From: Ochotona curzoniae
Lineage: Eukaryota; Chordata; Mammalia; Lagomorpha; Ochotonidae
DNA length: 64,000 bases
NCBI RefSeq assembly: GCF_017591425.1
Contig: NW_024466607.1
Span: 15,322,501-15,386,500 of the forward strand
Direction of reading: 5' to 3'
In this document: positions 37,601 to 47,395 of the stretch, piece after piece
How positions within the stretch are numbered: the first letter of the stretch is position 1
How the letters are laid out: each line of letters opens with the position of its first letter
Translations under genes and position numbers: made by a program
The notes under the pieces: generated by a model
Seen by the model: the letters and a program-made list of their open reading frames with translations, nothing else
Database searches by the model: none
Told to the model about the DNA's origin: nothing

Positions 37601-39157
37601 AAGGCTTCCTCAGGTCTCCCTCATGGGTGCAGGATCCCCAGGCCTTGGACCCTCCATTACTTTCCCAGGCCACGGGCAGGTAGCAAGAAGGAAAGTGGAA
37701 CAGATGGACATGAATTGGCGCCCATATGGGATCCTGGCACATGTGAGGTGAAGACTTCAGCCACTAGGCTACTGCACCAGGCTTTCTTTCTTAGTTTTCT
37801 TTCTTTTCTTTCTTTCTGTCTTTTTTCTACCTTCCTTCCCTCCTTCCATCCTCCCTTCCTTCTTCTTTCTTTCTTTCTTTCTCTCTCTCTCTCTTTCTTC
37901 ATAACTATTTATTCTTATTGGAAAGGAAGATTTGAAGAAAGATCTTCTATCTGCTGATTCACTCTGCAAATGGCCACAATAGCCACAGCTGAGCCAATCA
38001 GGAGCAGAACCCAGAAGACCCCTAGGGATCTCCCATGAGGGTACACAGTCCCAAGACTTTGGGTCATCATCCACTTCTTTCCCACACAGAGAACTGCCTG
38101 CTCCATGTAAGTGGAGCAGCCAGGCCACATACCAGTACCCATGTGGAATGCTCATGCTTGCAGGCAGAGGATTAACCAAGTGATTTTGCCAGTCCAAAAG
38201 CTTTTTCAAGCTACCTTAGGCTCCCTCTGCCATCCCTCCTTCCAATCCTCTGTGACTAAATGTGTGGACCAGTACCCAGTCTCTTCCTATACCACTGCTC
38301 TGTCTGACCAAAGGAAGCCTGCGGTTCATTGTCAAAGTCTTGGACCATGAGGCTAGCTGTGGCTGGACAATGCGGCTTGGAGGCATCAAGGGTGGTTGTT
38401 AGCAAAATTCAAGGCTCACTTCCTGAGTTCTAGAGGCTCTTGTCCCATAGCTACACATTCTATCTGCACCCTGGCCTTCCTCCTCCTTCCTTTATTTGTT
38501 TACTTGAAAGGCAGAGTTACAGAGAGGCAGAAACAGAGAAAGAATCTTTCCTCTTCTAGCTGATTCCCACAACAAATGGACTGGCCCAAGTCAAAGTCCG
38601 TTTGTTGGAACCAGAACTGCAGTGAGATCTTATGGGTGGGCGGGAGCCCAAGCTCTCAGGCAGCATTCACTGCTTTCCCAAGCACCTTAGCAGGGAACTA
38701 GACTGGAAACAGAACAATTGGGATTTAAAGTGACACATGGGAAGCTGTATCGTTAAGTGACAGCTTAACTCACTGAGTCACAAAGCCAGCTGGTCCTTCC
38801 TTCCTGTTACTAGAAGGAGCAGTGATCAAGTCTGTCCAATTTGGCACCTGCCCTTCTCTGCCCTATCTGTAGGGAGAAGATCTGACAGTTCAGGAAAGAA
38901 GAGCCAAGCCTCATGGCTTCCCCAGGGATCGGATGGTCCTGAGTGTCAGTCCTTCAGGAGGAGGGCTGGGTTTGATGCCTTTAGTGCCTGGGAAAGCAGG
39001 AAGTTGCCCCGTTACCTTCACTTCCCCTGGGGTTGCCTTTTACCTGACATCGCTGCAGGAATGCTGCTGGAGGCTGGGGCTTGGCTGCAAGGCGGTATTC
39101 TCTAGCACTTTCATTCTTGAATTGGCCTCTGTAATGCCCGTAGAAACCACTGTTGTG
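28691..39157 (-). CDS. C3orf84: C3orf84 orthologue (ciliary/sperm-type protein)
   Basis: Three coding exons are found, all phase 0. Exon 39157-39044 begins HNSGFYGHYR, ends FLQRCQ and has a strong pyrimidine-tract acceptor. Exon 29550-29494 reads EPVQQHFFSKHDNRTSFDK. Exon 29104-28691 begins GPYCLLQGIGRRKDLQRLWQ and ends SRTLKDY then stop. Together they give 194 residues that follow the human protein closely, including RHTFLRWAPCELEL and STTYQQNF. The first human exon encodes about nine residues (MQSALVGSW) and was not found. Human C3orf84 is, to my recollection, now named as a ciliary microtubule inner protein (CIMIP7). The name and role come from memory, not from sequence. The intron of about 9.5 kb between 29550 and 39044 holds many SINEs and an L1 fragment. 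Confidence 0.88.
29551..30729 (-). other. C3orf84 intron, unique part
   Basis: No SINE or coding motif is recognised before the L1 fragment. Confidence 0.5.
30730..31795 (+). mobile_element. Old L1 (L1M-type) ORF2-3' end fragment
   Basis: The sequence follows the familiar L1 order: AGAATATATAAAGAATTCTA, a GAAAGATGTTCAATATCA block, CACATATTTATCTGAACGGC, TGGAAAACAATTTGGAAG, and CCCAGAGAATAAACAACCCA. It is too decayed to code. A SINE interrupts it at 30931-31246. Confidence 0.75.
30931..31246 (+). repeat. C-type SINE inserted in L1
   Basis: GAGCCTGGTGCTGTTGCC head and CAATAAAATAAGTCTTC tail. A TAGGCAAA target duplicate is seen before (AGTAGGCAAACA) and after (TTAGGCAAATA). Confidence 0.92.
31805..32124 (-). 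repeat. C-type SINE
   Basis: AAAATGTTTATTTATTTTTA opens it and CTATTGTGCTGGGCCC closes it. Confidence 0.92.
32166..32494 (-). repeat. C-type SINE
   Basis: AAATATTTATTTTATTTTTA opens it; the end is GCTACTGCGCCATACCCC. Confidence 0.92.
32500..32900. other. AT-rich intronic sequence
   Basis: No repeat family is assigned with confidence. The GGGGAGGGGTGAATGAGTGG patch could be an L1 3' untranslated remnant. Confidence 0.35.
32905..33193 (+). repeat. C-type SINE, old copy
   Basis: GGCAGGTGCTTGTGGCACTGG head, CTCCAGTGTCCTGCTAATGG body and GAACTAGCAGATGGTAGATC 3' block. Confidence 0.65.
33202..33512 (+). repeat. C-type SINE
   Basis: GGGCCCGGCGGTGTGGCC head and CCAATAAAAATAAGTCAAT tail with an A run. 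Confidence 0.93.
33541..33848 (+). repeat. C-type SINE
   Basis: GGACCTGGCGTGATAGCC head and CAGTAAAAACAAATAAATC tail. Confidence 0.92.
33905..34190 (-). repeat. C-type SINE, old copy
   Basis: TCTAAAAGGCAGAGGGGG start, CTGGGACTCCCAAGTGGG and CACCTGCTGCCTCCCAGG blocks in reverse order. Confidence 0.7.
34191..35235. other. Unique intronic sequence of C3orf84
   Basis: No repeat or exon is recognised. Confidence 0.45.
35236..35278 (+). repeat. (TTTC)n/T simple repeat
   Basis: Five or so TTTC units followed by about fifteen T bases. Confidence 0.9.
35279..35423. other. Possible L1 3' remnant
   Basis: The GGGGGAGGAATCCACCATGG patch and AAAACTGTGTCACATAATAC resemble L1 3' ends. The match is from memory and weak. 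Confidence 0.3.
35424..35710 (+). repeat. C-type SINE, older subfamily
   Basis: GGGGGCTGGCTTTGTGGC head, CATCCCAGATGGGTATCC box and GCAAATAAATAGATACATC tail. Confidence 0.85.
35711..35950 (-). repeat. C-type SINE, old copy
   Basis: TATTTATTTATTTGGAAAGC start and the GCCAGGCCGAAGCCAGCAG block. The 5' end is truncated or lost. Confidence 0.7.
35951..36250 (+). repeat. C-type SINE
   Basis: CATTGGCAGCCCATGTGGGC box, GGCCTGGGAAAGCAGCAG body and CCAAATAAAAATTAGTACATC tail. Confidence 0.82.
36252..36576 (-). repeat. C-type SINE
   Basis: AAAGATTTATTTTTATTCG opens it and CTAGGCTACAGCACCAGGC closes it. Confidence 0.92.
36600..37480. other. Unique intronic sequence, unassigned
   Basis: No repeat family is recognised. 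Around 36770-36990 two overlapping plus frames read like a frameshifted protein remnant, but I could not name one. Confidence 0.4.
37482..37782 (-). repeat. C-type SINE
   Basis: AAAAATATTTATTTTTATTG start and CTACTGCACCAGGC end. Confidence 0.9.
37783..37897 (+). repeat. CT-rich simple repeat
   Basis: A run of almost pure C and T: TTTC, CCTT and CTCT units between two minus-strand SINEs. Confidence 0.92.
37898..38192 (-). repeat. C-type SINE, diverged
   Basis: ACTATTTATTCTTATTGGAA start, GATTTTGCCAGTCC end. Confidence 0.8.
38193..38480. other. Unique intronic sequence
   Basis: Nothing is recognised. Confidence 0.4.
38483..38793 (-). repeat. C-type SINE, old copy
   Basis: TTATTTGTTTACTTGAAAGG start and the GAGTCACAAAGCCAGC end. 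Confidence 0.75.
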
Positions 39158-39169
39158 CTATAAGAAGGC

Positions 39170-40344
39170 AGAAGGTAGAAGGCAGACACACTCAAACCCC
39201 CGTCCTAGGTTCCAGATCTCAGGGTCCCCATCTGAGGATTCCAAGGAATCCAGACTAGAATCCCCTTGTGGGACTTCCTGACAGAATATAAATAATATAG
39301 AGGAGAGGGGCTAGCAAAAAGATGTTTCCATCTATTACTGGGACAGTTGGTCCCGGCTGTGCTGACCCACCTGGGAGGGCTATGTGTGTGATGCGGGTGG
39401 GTTGGGTGGGGAGAAGCACTAATAGTGTACGTGGTACTTCCCTGCTGTGCTCCCCACAATTTTAACAGTGCTCAAAGATCCCTGAAGTGCAAAAGTCCAC
39501 TTCCTCCTCATCTATTGACAAAGTTGTGAGCACCTGTTTGCTACCCACAGTCATTCCAAGGAAATGTACTTTCCAAAAGGAGTATTTCACCAACAGAGAA
39601 TGCCTTCTGGAGAGAACTTCAGAGAAAAGCACTGGGAGATTATGGAAATGTGCCCCCATCAGGGGTACAAGAAGGGAGTTCCACTCTGTTGACGCCATTA
39701 GGCGGGCATCCCATGGGTAGTCACACCTGCAAGTTCTCAAGGCCTCACCTCTTTGTCTTGAGATCTGATAACAGTCTCCGGTCACCCATAGTCACAACTC
39801 TAAGTGAAAAAAACCCGTATATCCTTAGCCTGACCTCTGGCCATCACGAGAGGCTACTTAACAGGCCTAGGAAGGTCTTATGTCTTTCTTATGTCTTATG
39901 TCTTTCTATCCCTGTAAGACTATCCATCCTTCTACCATTTGTCAATCATTATTTGTTGCCTTTTTGTTGGTTCAACAGTATTTCCTGGACCTTAACTGTA
40001 TTCCAGGCAGGAGCTGGGCATGGGAAACAGGCAGTCTTGGCCCTCAAGATGTTCCCAGAGTAGAGAGCCAGGTGGCAATGGAACTATGAGCAAGGAGCAA
40101 AGGAGGTGTTGGACAGATGAAGTGCTGTAATTGGCTAGTGTGAGAGCAGGCTACATTGTGGGGGATAGGCTATCAGGAAGGTCAGGCAGGCTCCAGGAGT
40201 GAGCTCAACAGCAGAGGAGAAAGAGGCAGCTCAGGGCTCCTCCAAGCAGCCTGGATATTGGATGAAACCTCTTCACATCCCTCTCAGGACTTGCGCAGAT
40301 TTTGGGTGCGACCCTAGGCACCAAAGTTATTCTAAAGTGCATTC
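39170..40344. other. Sequence upstream of the 39 kb C3orf84 exon
   Basis: No SINE is seen. The short first coding exon of C3orf84 should lie on the minus strand upstream of 39170, but I could not identify it. The minus frame at 39462-39785 has no family match that I know. Confidence 0.4.
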
Positions 40345-40660
40345 TTGGGGCCAGCATGATGGCTCAATTGGCTAACCCTTCACCTCCAAGCACTGACATC
40401 CCATGTGGGTGTTGGTTCATTTCCCAGCTGTTTCATTTCCCATCCAGCTTCCTTGCCTGTAGCCTGGGAAAGCAGTGGAAGATGTCCCAAAGCCTTGGGA
40501 CATGTGGGAGACCTGGAAGAGGCTCCTAGCTTCCGACTTCAGATCAGCTCAGCTCCGGCTATTGTAGCTATTGGGGAAGGAACTAATGGATAGAAGATCT
40601 TTGTCTCTTCTCTCTGTATATCTGTCTTTCCAATAAAAATAAATAAATCTTTTAAAAAAG
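40345..40660 (+). repeat. C-type SINE
   Basis: GGGGCCAGCATGATGGCTC head and CCAATAAAAATAAATAAATC tail. Confidence 0.92.
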
Positions 40661-41666
40661 TGTACTCTTACCCAGGAGCCTATTAAAGCACTTTGCATCT
40701 TTCCAGGAAGGGAACAGAAATGTCCACTTTTCTTCTTGTCTTTTTAAGGCTATGTCTGAGGAAAGAGACATACAGTCAGCTTCTTGTTGCTTAGTGACAA
40801 GGCACTAGTGACTCCACAATGCTGTTGTTTGTTGAGGCAGCACCCAGTCTGGGGCTTCTTGGTGCTGCTTTTTCTTCTCCATGAGAGATAAATCTTGGCA
40901 TTAGCAGCCTGGGAGAGCCCTTATGTAAGCACATTATAGGGCTCCACAGTGGAGTCACATGGACTTGCAGCCAACACTATATTGAAGAATATTGTTGAGG
41001 CAAGCCATGCATTTTTAAAGCTATGCATTAAAAATGTTTTCACCTACTTAAAAGGCAGAGCAATAGACCAAGAAGACATTCCACCTATTGATTTAGCAAG
41101 GGATCTATATGTAAACATATATACATCCATGTGGATATGTGTGTATGTATGTAACCATTCTACCAGGAATTAAATTTAGCAAGCATTGCATAGAGTCAGA
41201 AGAAACATTAAAGAGATTGATGGCTCCTAAGACTGTAGCTTCAGAATAAAGCTGTGCCCATATATCTGTTAAAGTGTATGGTGACTGGGAATGGTTATTA
41301 GGACAGACAGATGCTCCGAGGGACACAGTGAAGGACCAAGAGTGGAACTGCGGGATACAAGGAAGAGCATGCAAATGTTTGTCATCATGCTGTCAGACAG
41401 CATCCCTTGGACACATTATTGACTTCTGTTTATGACATGGGGACAGGAACACTTCATGTCATTTACTAACCGAAAGATGCTGGCCATTTGAAGCGATTGA
41501 AAACTTCAGCTGAAGTGACTATTTGATTCCCGTCATCCACATGGGAGACCTAGATTGAGTCTCTTCTTGTGGGAGGGGAGATGTTACAGGTACTCAAGGA
41601 AATAGCAGATGGGAATTCTCTGTCAAATAAACACAATGTTTATTTTCCTTTAAAATGTATTTATTT
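40661..41666. other. Unique and diverged sequence
   Basis: No gene is recognised. A weak SINE 3' fragment may lie at about 41530-41640 (CACATGGGAGACC then CAAATAAACAC). Confidence 0.35.
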
Positions 41667-41965
41667 TGGGCCCACCTTACAAGCACTGGGATCCCATATG
41701 GACATCAGTTCTAACCTTGGAGGCCCTGTTTCCCACCCAGCTCCCTGCCTGTGGCCTGGGAAAGCAGTTGAGGACAGTCCAAAGCCTTGAGATCGTGCAC
41801 TTGCGTGGGAGACCCAGAAGAGGCTCTGGGCTCCTGATTTCAGACTGGCACAGGTCCTGCCGTTGCAGCCACTTGGGGAGTGAACCAATGGATGGAAGAT
41901 CTTTCTCTCTGTAAACCTGACATTCCAATAAAAATAAAATAAAAATAAATAAATAAAAATAAAAA
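41667..41965 (+). repeat. C-type SINE, 5' shortened head
   Basis: GGGCCCACCTTACAAGCAC starts inside the head. The tail is CCAATAAAAATAAAATAAAA. Confidence 0.88.
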
Positions 41966-42093
41966 GTTGAATAACAGGAAACACTCAGACTCCAGTGGTT
42001 TTCATTGGCAGAGAACCTAATATCCAGAAAGCCTAGTGCAATTGGTCTAGAGAGATCCTCCCATATATTTATGGGTGTAAAAATGTTCATTGT

Positions 42094-42424
42094 GGGCCCG
42101 ACGCGGTGGTACAGTGGTTAAGGTCCTCGCCTTGCATGCCCGGGATCCCATATGGGCACTGGTTCTATCCCGGTGGCCCCGCTTCCCTTCCAGCTCCCTG
42201 TCTGTGGCCCAGGAAAGCAGTCGAGGACGGCCCAAGGCTTTGGGACCCTGCACCCGCGCGGGAGACCTGGAAGAGCCTCCTGGCTTCGGATTGGCATAGC
42301 ATCGGCCGTTGCGCTCACTTGGGGAGTGAATCATCGGACGGAAGATCTTCCTCTCTGTGTCTCCTCTCTGTATATCCGCCTTTCCAATAAAAAAAAAATA
42401 ATAAAAATAAATCTTTAAAAAAAA
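42094..42424 (+). repeat. C-type SINE, young subfamily
   Basis: GGGCCCGACGCGGTGGTAC head, TTGCGCTCACTTGGGGAGTG block and a long A-rich tail. Confidence 0.95.
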
Positions 42425-42565
42425 GTTCATTGTAGCATTTATATATATGCTGAGTATCCCTTATATGATATGTTTGAACACAAAAGTGTTTTCAGATTTC
42501 AGACTTTAAAATATTGGCATATACGAGGAGAGATATCCTGGGGGTAAGTCTAAATATAAAATTTG

Positions 42566-42880
42566 CTTTTGTGACCAGTGCTGTGACATAGGAAGCAAAG
42601 CTTCCACTTGTGGCACTGGGATCCCATATAGGCACCAATTGCAGTGCCATCTGCTCCACTTCCATTCCAGCTCCATGCTTACAGCCTGGGAAGGTAACAA
42701 AGGATAGCTCTTGTCCTTGGGTCCCTGTGTTCAAGTGGGAGACCCAGAGGAAGTTTCTGGCTCTTGGTTTTGGATTGCCTCAGTTCTGGCCATTGTTGCT
42801 GAAGAATGAATCAGTGAATAGAAAATCTGTTCTACCTCTCCTTCTCTTTGTAACTGTGCCTTTCAAATAAAAATATTAAA
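42566..42880 (+). repeat. C-type SINE inside the MER2-like element
   Basis: CCAGTGCTGTGACATAGG head and TTTCAAATAAAAATATTAAA tail. Confidence 0.85.
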
Positions 42881-42889
42881 AATTTGAGA

Positions 42890-42919
42890 CAAAACAAACA
42901 AACAAACAAACAAACAAAA
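42890..42919 (+). repeat. (CAAA)n simple repeat
   Basis: About six ACAA units grown from the adjoining SINE tail. Confidence 0.92.
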
Positions 42920-43185
42920 AACTGAAGCAGAGAGACGAAAAGAGAGACATCTGGCCCCGGTTGGTTCACTCACCAAAAAGCCCATAATGGCTGGAGCTGC
43001 ACGGGGCTAAAGTTAATAGCAAGGTGCAACCCAGCCTTCCACAAGGGTGGAAAGACCCCATTCCCTGCAGCATCACTGTGACCTCTCTGGTCTGCATTAG
43101 CAGGAAGCTGAAGCCACAAACTGAACCTAGGCACCCCAATATGCAACATGGGTACCTTCACTGGTAGCCTAATTACCTGCTCTAA
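42920..43185 (-). repeat. C-type SINE, old copy
   Basis: GGTTGGTTCACTCACC and AATGGCTGGAGCTGCACGGG blocks in reverse order. The end is GGTAGCCTAATTACC. Confidence 0.7.
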
Positions 43186-43394
43186 ATTTTATAAATTTCT
43201 TTGTTTTATGAACTGTCATCATGAGTCAGGTGTGAAATGTTCCACTTGTGGTACGCCAGTACTTTAAAAAGTTTTTGGATCTTGGAACATTTCAGATTTT
43301 CGGTTTTCAGGTTATGAATACTCAACCTGTGTAGGCTGGAAAAACTGTAAGCATCCTGAGGATTCACCCATAGGACAGTGATGACAAAAATAAA

Positions 43395-43970
43395 CTATGG
43401 CTGAACGGCTAAATCATCACCTTCAAACGCTGGGATCCCATAGGAGCGCCAGTGCATGTCCTGGCTGCTCCATTTTCCTTCTAGATTCCCTGCTTGTGGC
43501 CTGGGAAACCAGTGGAGGACTGTCCAATGTCTTGGGACCCTGAACTCTTTTTTTTTTTTTAATTATTTTTATTGGAAAGTCAGATATACAGAGAGGAGAG
43601 ACAGAGAGGAAAATCTTCCATTGCACACGGGTGCAGGGTCCCAAGACTTTAGGCTGTCCTCAACTGCTTTCCCAGACCGCAAACAGGGAGCTGGATGGGA
43701 AGTGGGGCCACTGGGATACGAACTGTCGCCCATATGGGACCCTGGCACAGCGCAAGAAATTTAGCTGCTCCATTACCTCACCGAGCCTGGGACCCTGCAC
43801 TCTTGTAGGAGGCCAAGAAGATCCTGGTTCCTGGATTCATATCAGCTCAGATCCAGGCATTTTGGCCATTTGGGGAGTGAACCAGAGGATGGAAAATCTT
43901 TCTCTCTGTTTCTCCTTCTTTTTTTAAATTTGATATGCCTCTCTAATAAAAATAAATCTTTAAAAAATAA
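43395..43970 (+). repeat. C-type SINE, split by a second SINE
   Basis: The 5' part ends TTGGGACCCTGAACTC at about 43548. The 3' part resumes CTGGGACCCTGCACTC at about 43786 and ends TCTAATAAAAATAAATC. Confidence 0.88.
43546..43785 (-). repeat. C-type SINE nested in another SINE
   Basis: T run then AATTATTTTTATTGGAAAG; ends TTACCTCACCGAGCC. The flanks carry a near-perfect duplicate, TGGGACCCTG(A/C)ACTC. Confidence 0.92.
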
Positions 43971-44069
43971 TCTATACTCACAGAATGAAAAACTGGAGGT
44001 TACTATGAATATATTAAAAATATTTTAATTCACATAAATAATCCAGAAAGATGTTAGAAAGTCAAGTTG

Positions 44070-44372
44070 TAAGGACCAACATTGGCAGGTTAAATTATTT
44101 CCTGCAGCATAAAAAATCTCATATGGTCATCAGTTCAAGTCCTGGCTGCTCCACTTCCTATCCAGCTCCTTGCTAATAAATCTTGGAGAACAGTAGAGGA
44201 TGGCACAAATGCTTAGACCCCTGCCATCTGCTGAAAGACCTGGATGAAGTTTTAACTTCTGGCTCTAGCCTAGCAGAGCCCTGTCTGTGGCCATTTGGGA
44301 TAGAAGATCTCTGTCTCTCCCTCTTTCTCTGTAACTATTTCAAATAAAATACTAATTTAAAAAAGTTTTAAA
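44070..44372 (+). repeat. C-type SINE, old copy
   Basis: CAAGTCCTGGCTGCTCCAC body and TTTCAAATAAAATACTAAT tail. Confidence 0.78.
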
Positions 44373-44399
44373 AGATGTATGAAGCATATTATTTAAGTG

Positions 44400-44985
44400 C
44401 AATCATTGCAGTGCAGAAGGTTAAGCTGCCTCTTTTGATGCCGAGTTCTCTACCAGTATGGCTGGTGCTTCTGATCCAGTTCCCTGCTAATGTGCTTCAA
44501 AAGGCACCAGAAGATAGCTCAGGTGCTTGAGACCTTGTCACCCGTGAAGGAGACCCAGATAGAGTTCCTGGCTCCTGGCTTTGGCATGGGGCAAAAAGAA
44601 ACTCATTATGGCTATTTGGAGAGTGAACCAGCAGATGGAAGATCTCTTCCTCTCTGCTTTTCAGATATATTATTTATTTATTATCAGAAAGACTGATTTA
44701 CAGAGAGAAAGAGAGACAGAGAGAAAGATCCTCCATTTACTAGTTCATTCCCTAAGTGGCTGGAACTGAGCCAATCCGAAGCTAGGAACCAGGAGTCTCT
44801 ATTGTGTCTTCCAAGTGGGTGCAGGGTCCCAAGGACCTGGCCGTCCTTGACTGCTTCCCTAGGCCACAAGCAGGGAGCTGGATAGGAAGTGGAGCTGCCA
44901 GCCCACGAATCAGTTCCCTTATGGGATATTGGTACCACAGGGTGAGCTATAGCACTGGCCCCTCAGATAAATAAATCCTAACATA
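44400..44985 (+). repeat. C-type SINE, split by a second SINE
   Basis: The 5' part (to about 44671) ends in CTGCTTTTCAGATA. The 3' part resumes CTCAGATAAATAAATCC at about 44963. Confidence 0.75.
44672..44962 (-). repeat. C-type SINE nested in another SINE
   Basis: TTATTTATTTATTATCAGAA start and AGCTATAGCACTGGCCCC end. A TCAGATA duplicate flanks it. Confidence 0.85.
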
Positions 44986-45179
44986 TGGGAATTGAAAATT
45001 ATATTATTTATAAAATGAAACAAATGGGCAAAAACAATGTTCTATATCAACTAAAAATATAAAGCATGCACAGAAACAAGCCAGCTTATTACAGAAATCA
45101 TGTAGGGAGCAGCGCAAGGGTCTCAAGAGAGAGACAGAATAGGTTTTCAACTCCGCAATCTTTTTCTTTTTTTTTCACT

Positions 45180-45500
45180 CTTTGATACTGAGATACATGT
45201 AGAATACACCTAGAAATATTGCTACCATCAAGATAGCTAACATAACCCTCACCCTCAAATTTCCTTCTGTCCATTGCTAATCCTTCACTATGGCTCCGTT
45301 TCACTCAGGTAACCCCATTCTGCTCTTCAGTGCTATGGTGTGCGTTACGGAACCTACATAAATAGAACCTTACAGAATAAGGAGGACTGCACTGTATGTA
45401 TTCTTTGGTGTCTGATTTTTACTCGGTGTAGTTATTTTGAGATTTACCACTATTGTTCTGTTGTATCAGTTGGTCACTCCTGTCTCTTGCCTGTAGTTTT
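45180..45500 (-). mobile_element. Old L1 (L1M-type) 3' fragment
   Basis: CCATCAAGATAGCTAACATA, AATAGAACCTTACAGAATAA, and GTATTCTTTGGTGTCTGATT then TTATTTTGAGATTTACCAC follow the antisense of the L1 3' region. Confidence 0.7.
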
Positions 45501-46080
45501 TCCCCTCATGGAGGTACCGAATCTCTCCTTCTGGCCTTGCAATCCACACACCAGATTTTTTTCCCCCCTTACTAATATCCCTGAGACATTTCCTGTCAGG
45601 GTCACCCATGTCAGTTTCACTCATCTTTCCTGACACATCAGCCATGTGTGTCACAGCTGATTTCTCAAGAGCTTCCAGGGTCCTTCCCTTGACAGTTTTC
45701 TCTGGCTTTTTTGTCGGCTTTCCCATTACCCTGCAGGCCCTGTGTATCCTGGGCTCCACCCAATTTCATCTCCACCATACTCCTTCACGGTGTGAATGCG
45801 ATCCTGTCTCATTGATTTCAGAATCATCTCTCATCAGCAGCAGCTACATCTCCCTGGCCTCGGTCCACAGTCCCTGCCCTTACGCTATTCCAGCCCCGCA
45901 ACAGGCCACCAACCCCTGCGCCATTTTCTTGCCTTTTGCCTTCTTTCTCTTCAGGGCCTCAATCTGAACCTCCTATTCTAGAAGCTTCCGGAGCCCTGCC
46001 CCGGCGCACATCTCCTCAGCCCCAGTCACACACTGACCTGTTGACCCCATGCCGGCGCTGTCCCCTCACGGACGGCTCCT
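45501..46080. other. Unique sequence upstream of the IHO1 promoter
   Basis: Pyrimidine-rich unique DNA with no assigned element. Confidence 0.4.
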
Positions 46081-46560
46081 CCCCAGTGTCCCTTTAGAAC
46101 AAGCCTGTTGCCCCACTGCCAGCGGCGTGGAGCGAGCCACGTGAGGAGGGCCTGCCTCGAGCAGCGGAGTTTGTGAAGGTTTGAGGGCACATCGCGGAGG
46201 GCACGTACGTGAGCACGAGGCGGCGGCACCCGTGGGGAATCCCAGGCTTTAAACTTTGCGGCCCAACCGTTAAAACCGTTGGCTGGAGGCGGGGAGAGGG
46301 CGGGGCCTTGGATCCTGGGCGGCATCCCCATTGGTCAAAAGGCGCCCTTGGGGGCGGGGCCGCCCGTGATTTGGCCCCCGAGGCGGGACGCGAGGCCTCC
46401 GGTCGAATCCAGGCCCGGGCTGCCACAGGTCAGAGGCGTGCCAGTCACCAGAGGTGGGGACCCGAGGGGCGTGCGGGGCTGCAAGGCGACTGGGGGGCGG
46501 GGTAGGGAGCCGAAGGGGCGACGGAAATGGGCTTGGAATACCTGACAGTCTCACGGGGCT
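46081..46560 (+). promoter_or_regulatory. IHO1 CpG-island promoter and noncoding exon 1
   Basis: CpG-rich block with GC boxes (GGGCGGGGCC near 46299, GGGGCGGGGCC near 46354) and a CCAAT-type ATTGGTC at about 46331. Two AACCGTT motifs lie at 46265-46271 and 46274-46280. A noncoding first exon must end near here, probably at a GT around 46440-46500, because the first IHO1 coding exon has an acceptor at 49377. Confidence 0.68.
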
Positions 46561-47065
46561 TCCCAGAACTTTGCGCATCTCGCCTTTCCCTGAGGCGATC
46601 AAGCAGCTCGGGTTGCCCCAGGAAACTTCAAGTCTGGCTCCTCCATGGAGGGCATTTTTCCTCAGTTTTCTCAGGGCGCTTCCCTGCTGTACCTGCTGTC
46701 TTCCCCTGGGACTCCACAAAGGCCGCAGGGACTTTGATTAGCCGGGAAAGTGCCATGGAAATTTCTGGAAGAGACCTCAGAGAGCTTGAGTCCACGGGCT
46801 CCGAGCTTTGGGTCTAGGTCTGAAGAGAGACTGAAAGTGAAAGTGGGGCTGGTGGAGGCCTCACACGGAGACCTCCGGGTTCCGAGGCTGAGATGGCTGT
46901 CTGGCCGTGCCATGCACCTCAGGGTCGTCCTGTCCGGCTCCCTCCTGCCTTTCACAGCCATCCTGTCAGGGCCATTCCCTTCGTTGATTGCATGCGACCG
47001 TGCATTCTGCTTAATTCTACCTTTATTTGACGTTTAATTCCTTATTTGAAAAGGAGAGCGCGCGA
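46561..47065 (+). other. IHO1 intron 1, unique part
   Basis: Nothing is recognised between the CpG island and the first intronic SINE. Confidence 0.5.
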
Positions 47066-47394
47066 GGGCCCAGTGTGGTAGCCTAGTCCTAAAGTCCTCT
47101 TTTGCTGGGATCCCATATGGACAACGGTTCTAATCCCAGCTGCCCTGTCTCCTATCCAGCTCCCTGCTTGTGGCCTGGGAAAGCAGTAGAGGATGGCTTA
47201 AACCATTGGGACCCTGCACCCCTGTGGGAAACCTAGAAGAGGCTCCTGGATCCTACCTTAAGATCAGCCCAGCTCCAGCCATTGCTGTGACTTGGAGAGT
47301 GAATCAGCGGATGGAAGAGCTTTGTCCCTCCTATCTGTAAATCTGACTTTCCAAAAAATATATATTAAAAAAAAAAATCTTAAAAAAAAAAAAG
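47066..47394 (+). repeat. C-type SINE
   Basis: GGCCCAGTGTGGTAGCC head and a long A/T tail near 47355-47394. Confidence 0.9.
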
Positions 47395-47395
47395 G

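Larger units (their letters stand above)
42449..43330 (+). mobile_element. MER2/Tigger-like DNA transposon remnant, split by two SINEs
   Basis: The left part (42449-42565) reads GAGTATCCCTTATATGATAT, AAGTGTTTTCAGATTTCAG, GAGATATCCTGGGGGTAAGTC. The right part (43186-43330) reads GTTCCACTTGTGGTACGCC, CTTGGAACATTTCAGATTTTC and ATGAATACTCAACCTGT. This order fits the MER2/Tigger consensus I remember, with inverted ends GxTGAGTATCC and GAxACTCAACCTG. It is a non-autonomous, long-dead element without a transposase. Confidence 0.72.

Noticed and set aside
37657..37902. Lys/Arg/Glu-rich open frame on the minus strand
   Set aside because: Translation of a CT-rich simple repeat.
39462..39785. 107-codon minus frame, considered as a C3orf84 exon
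   Set aside because: It does not match the C3orf84 protein. The true exon lies at 39044-39157.
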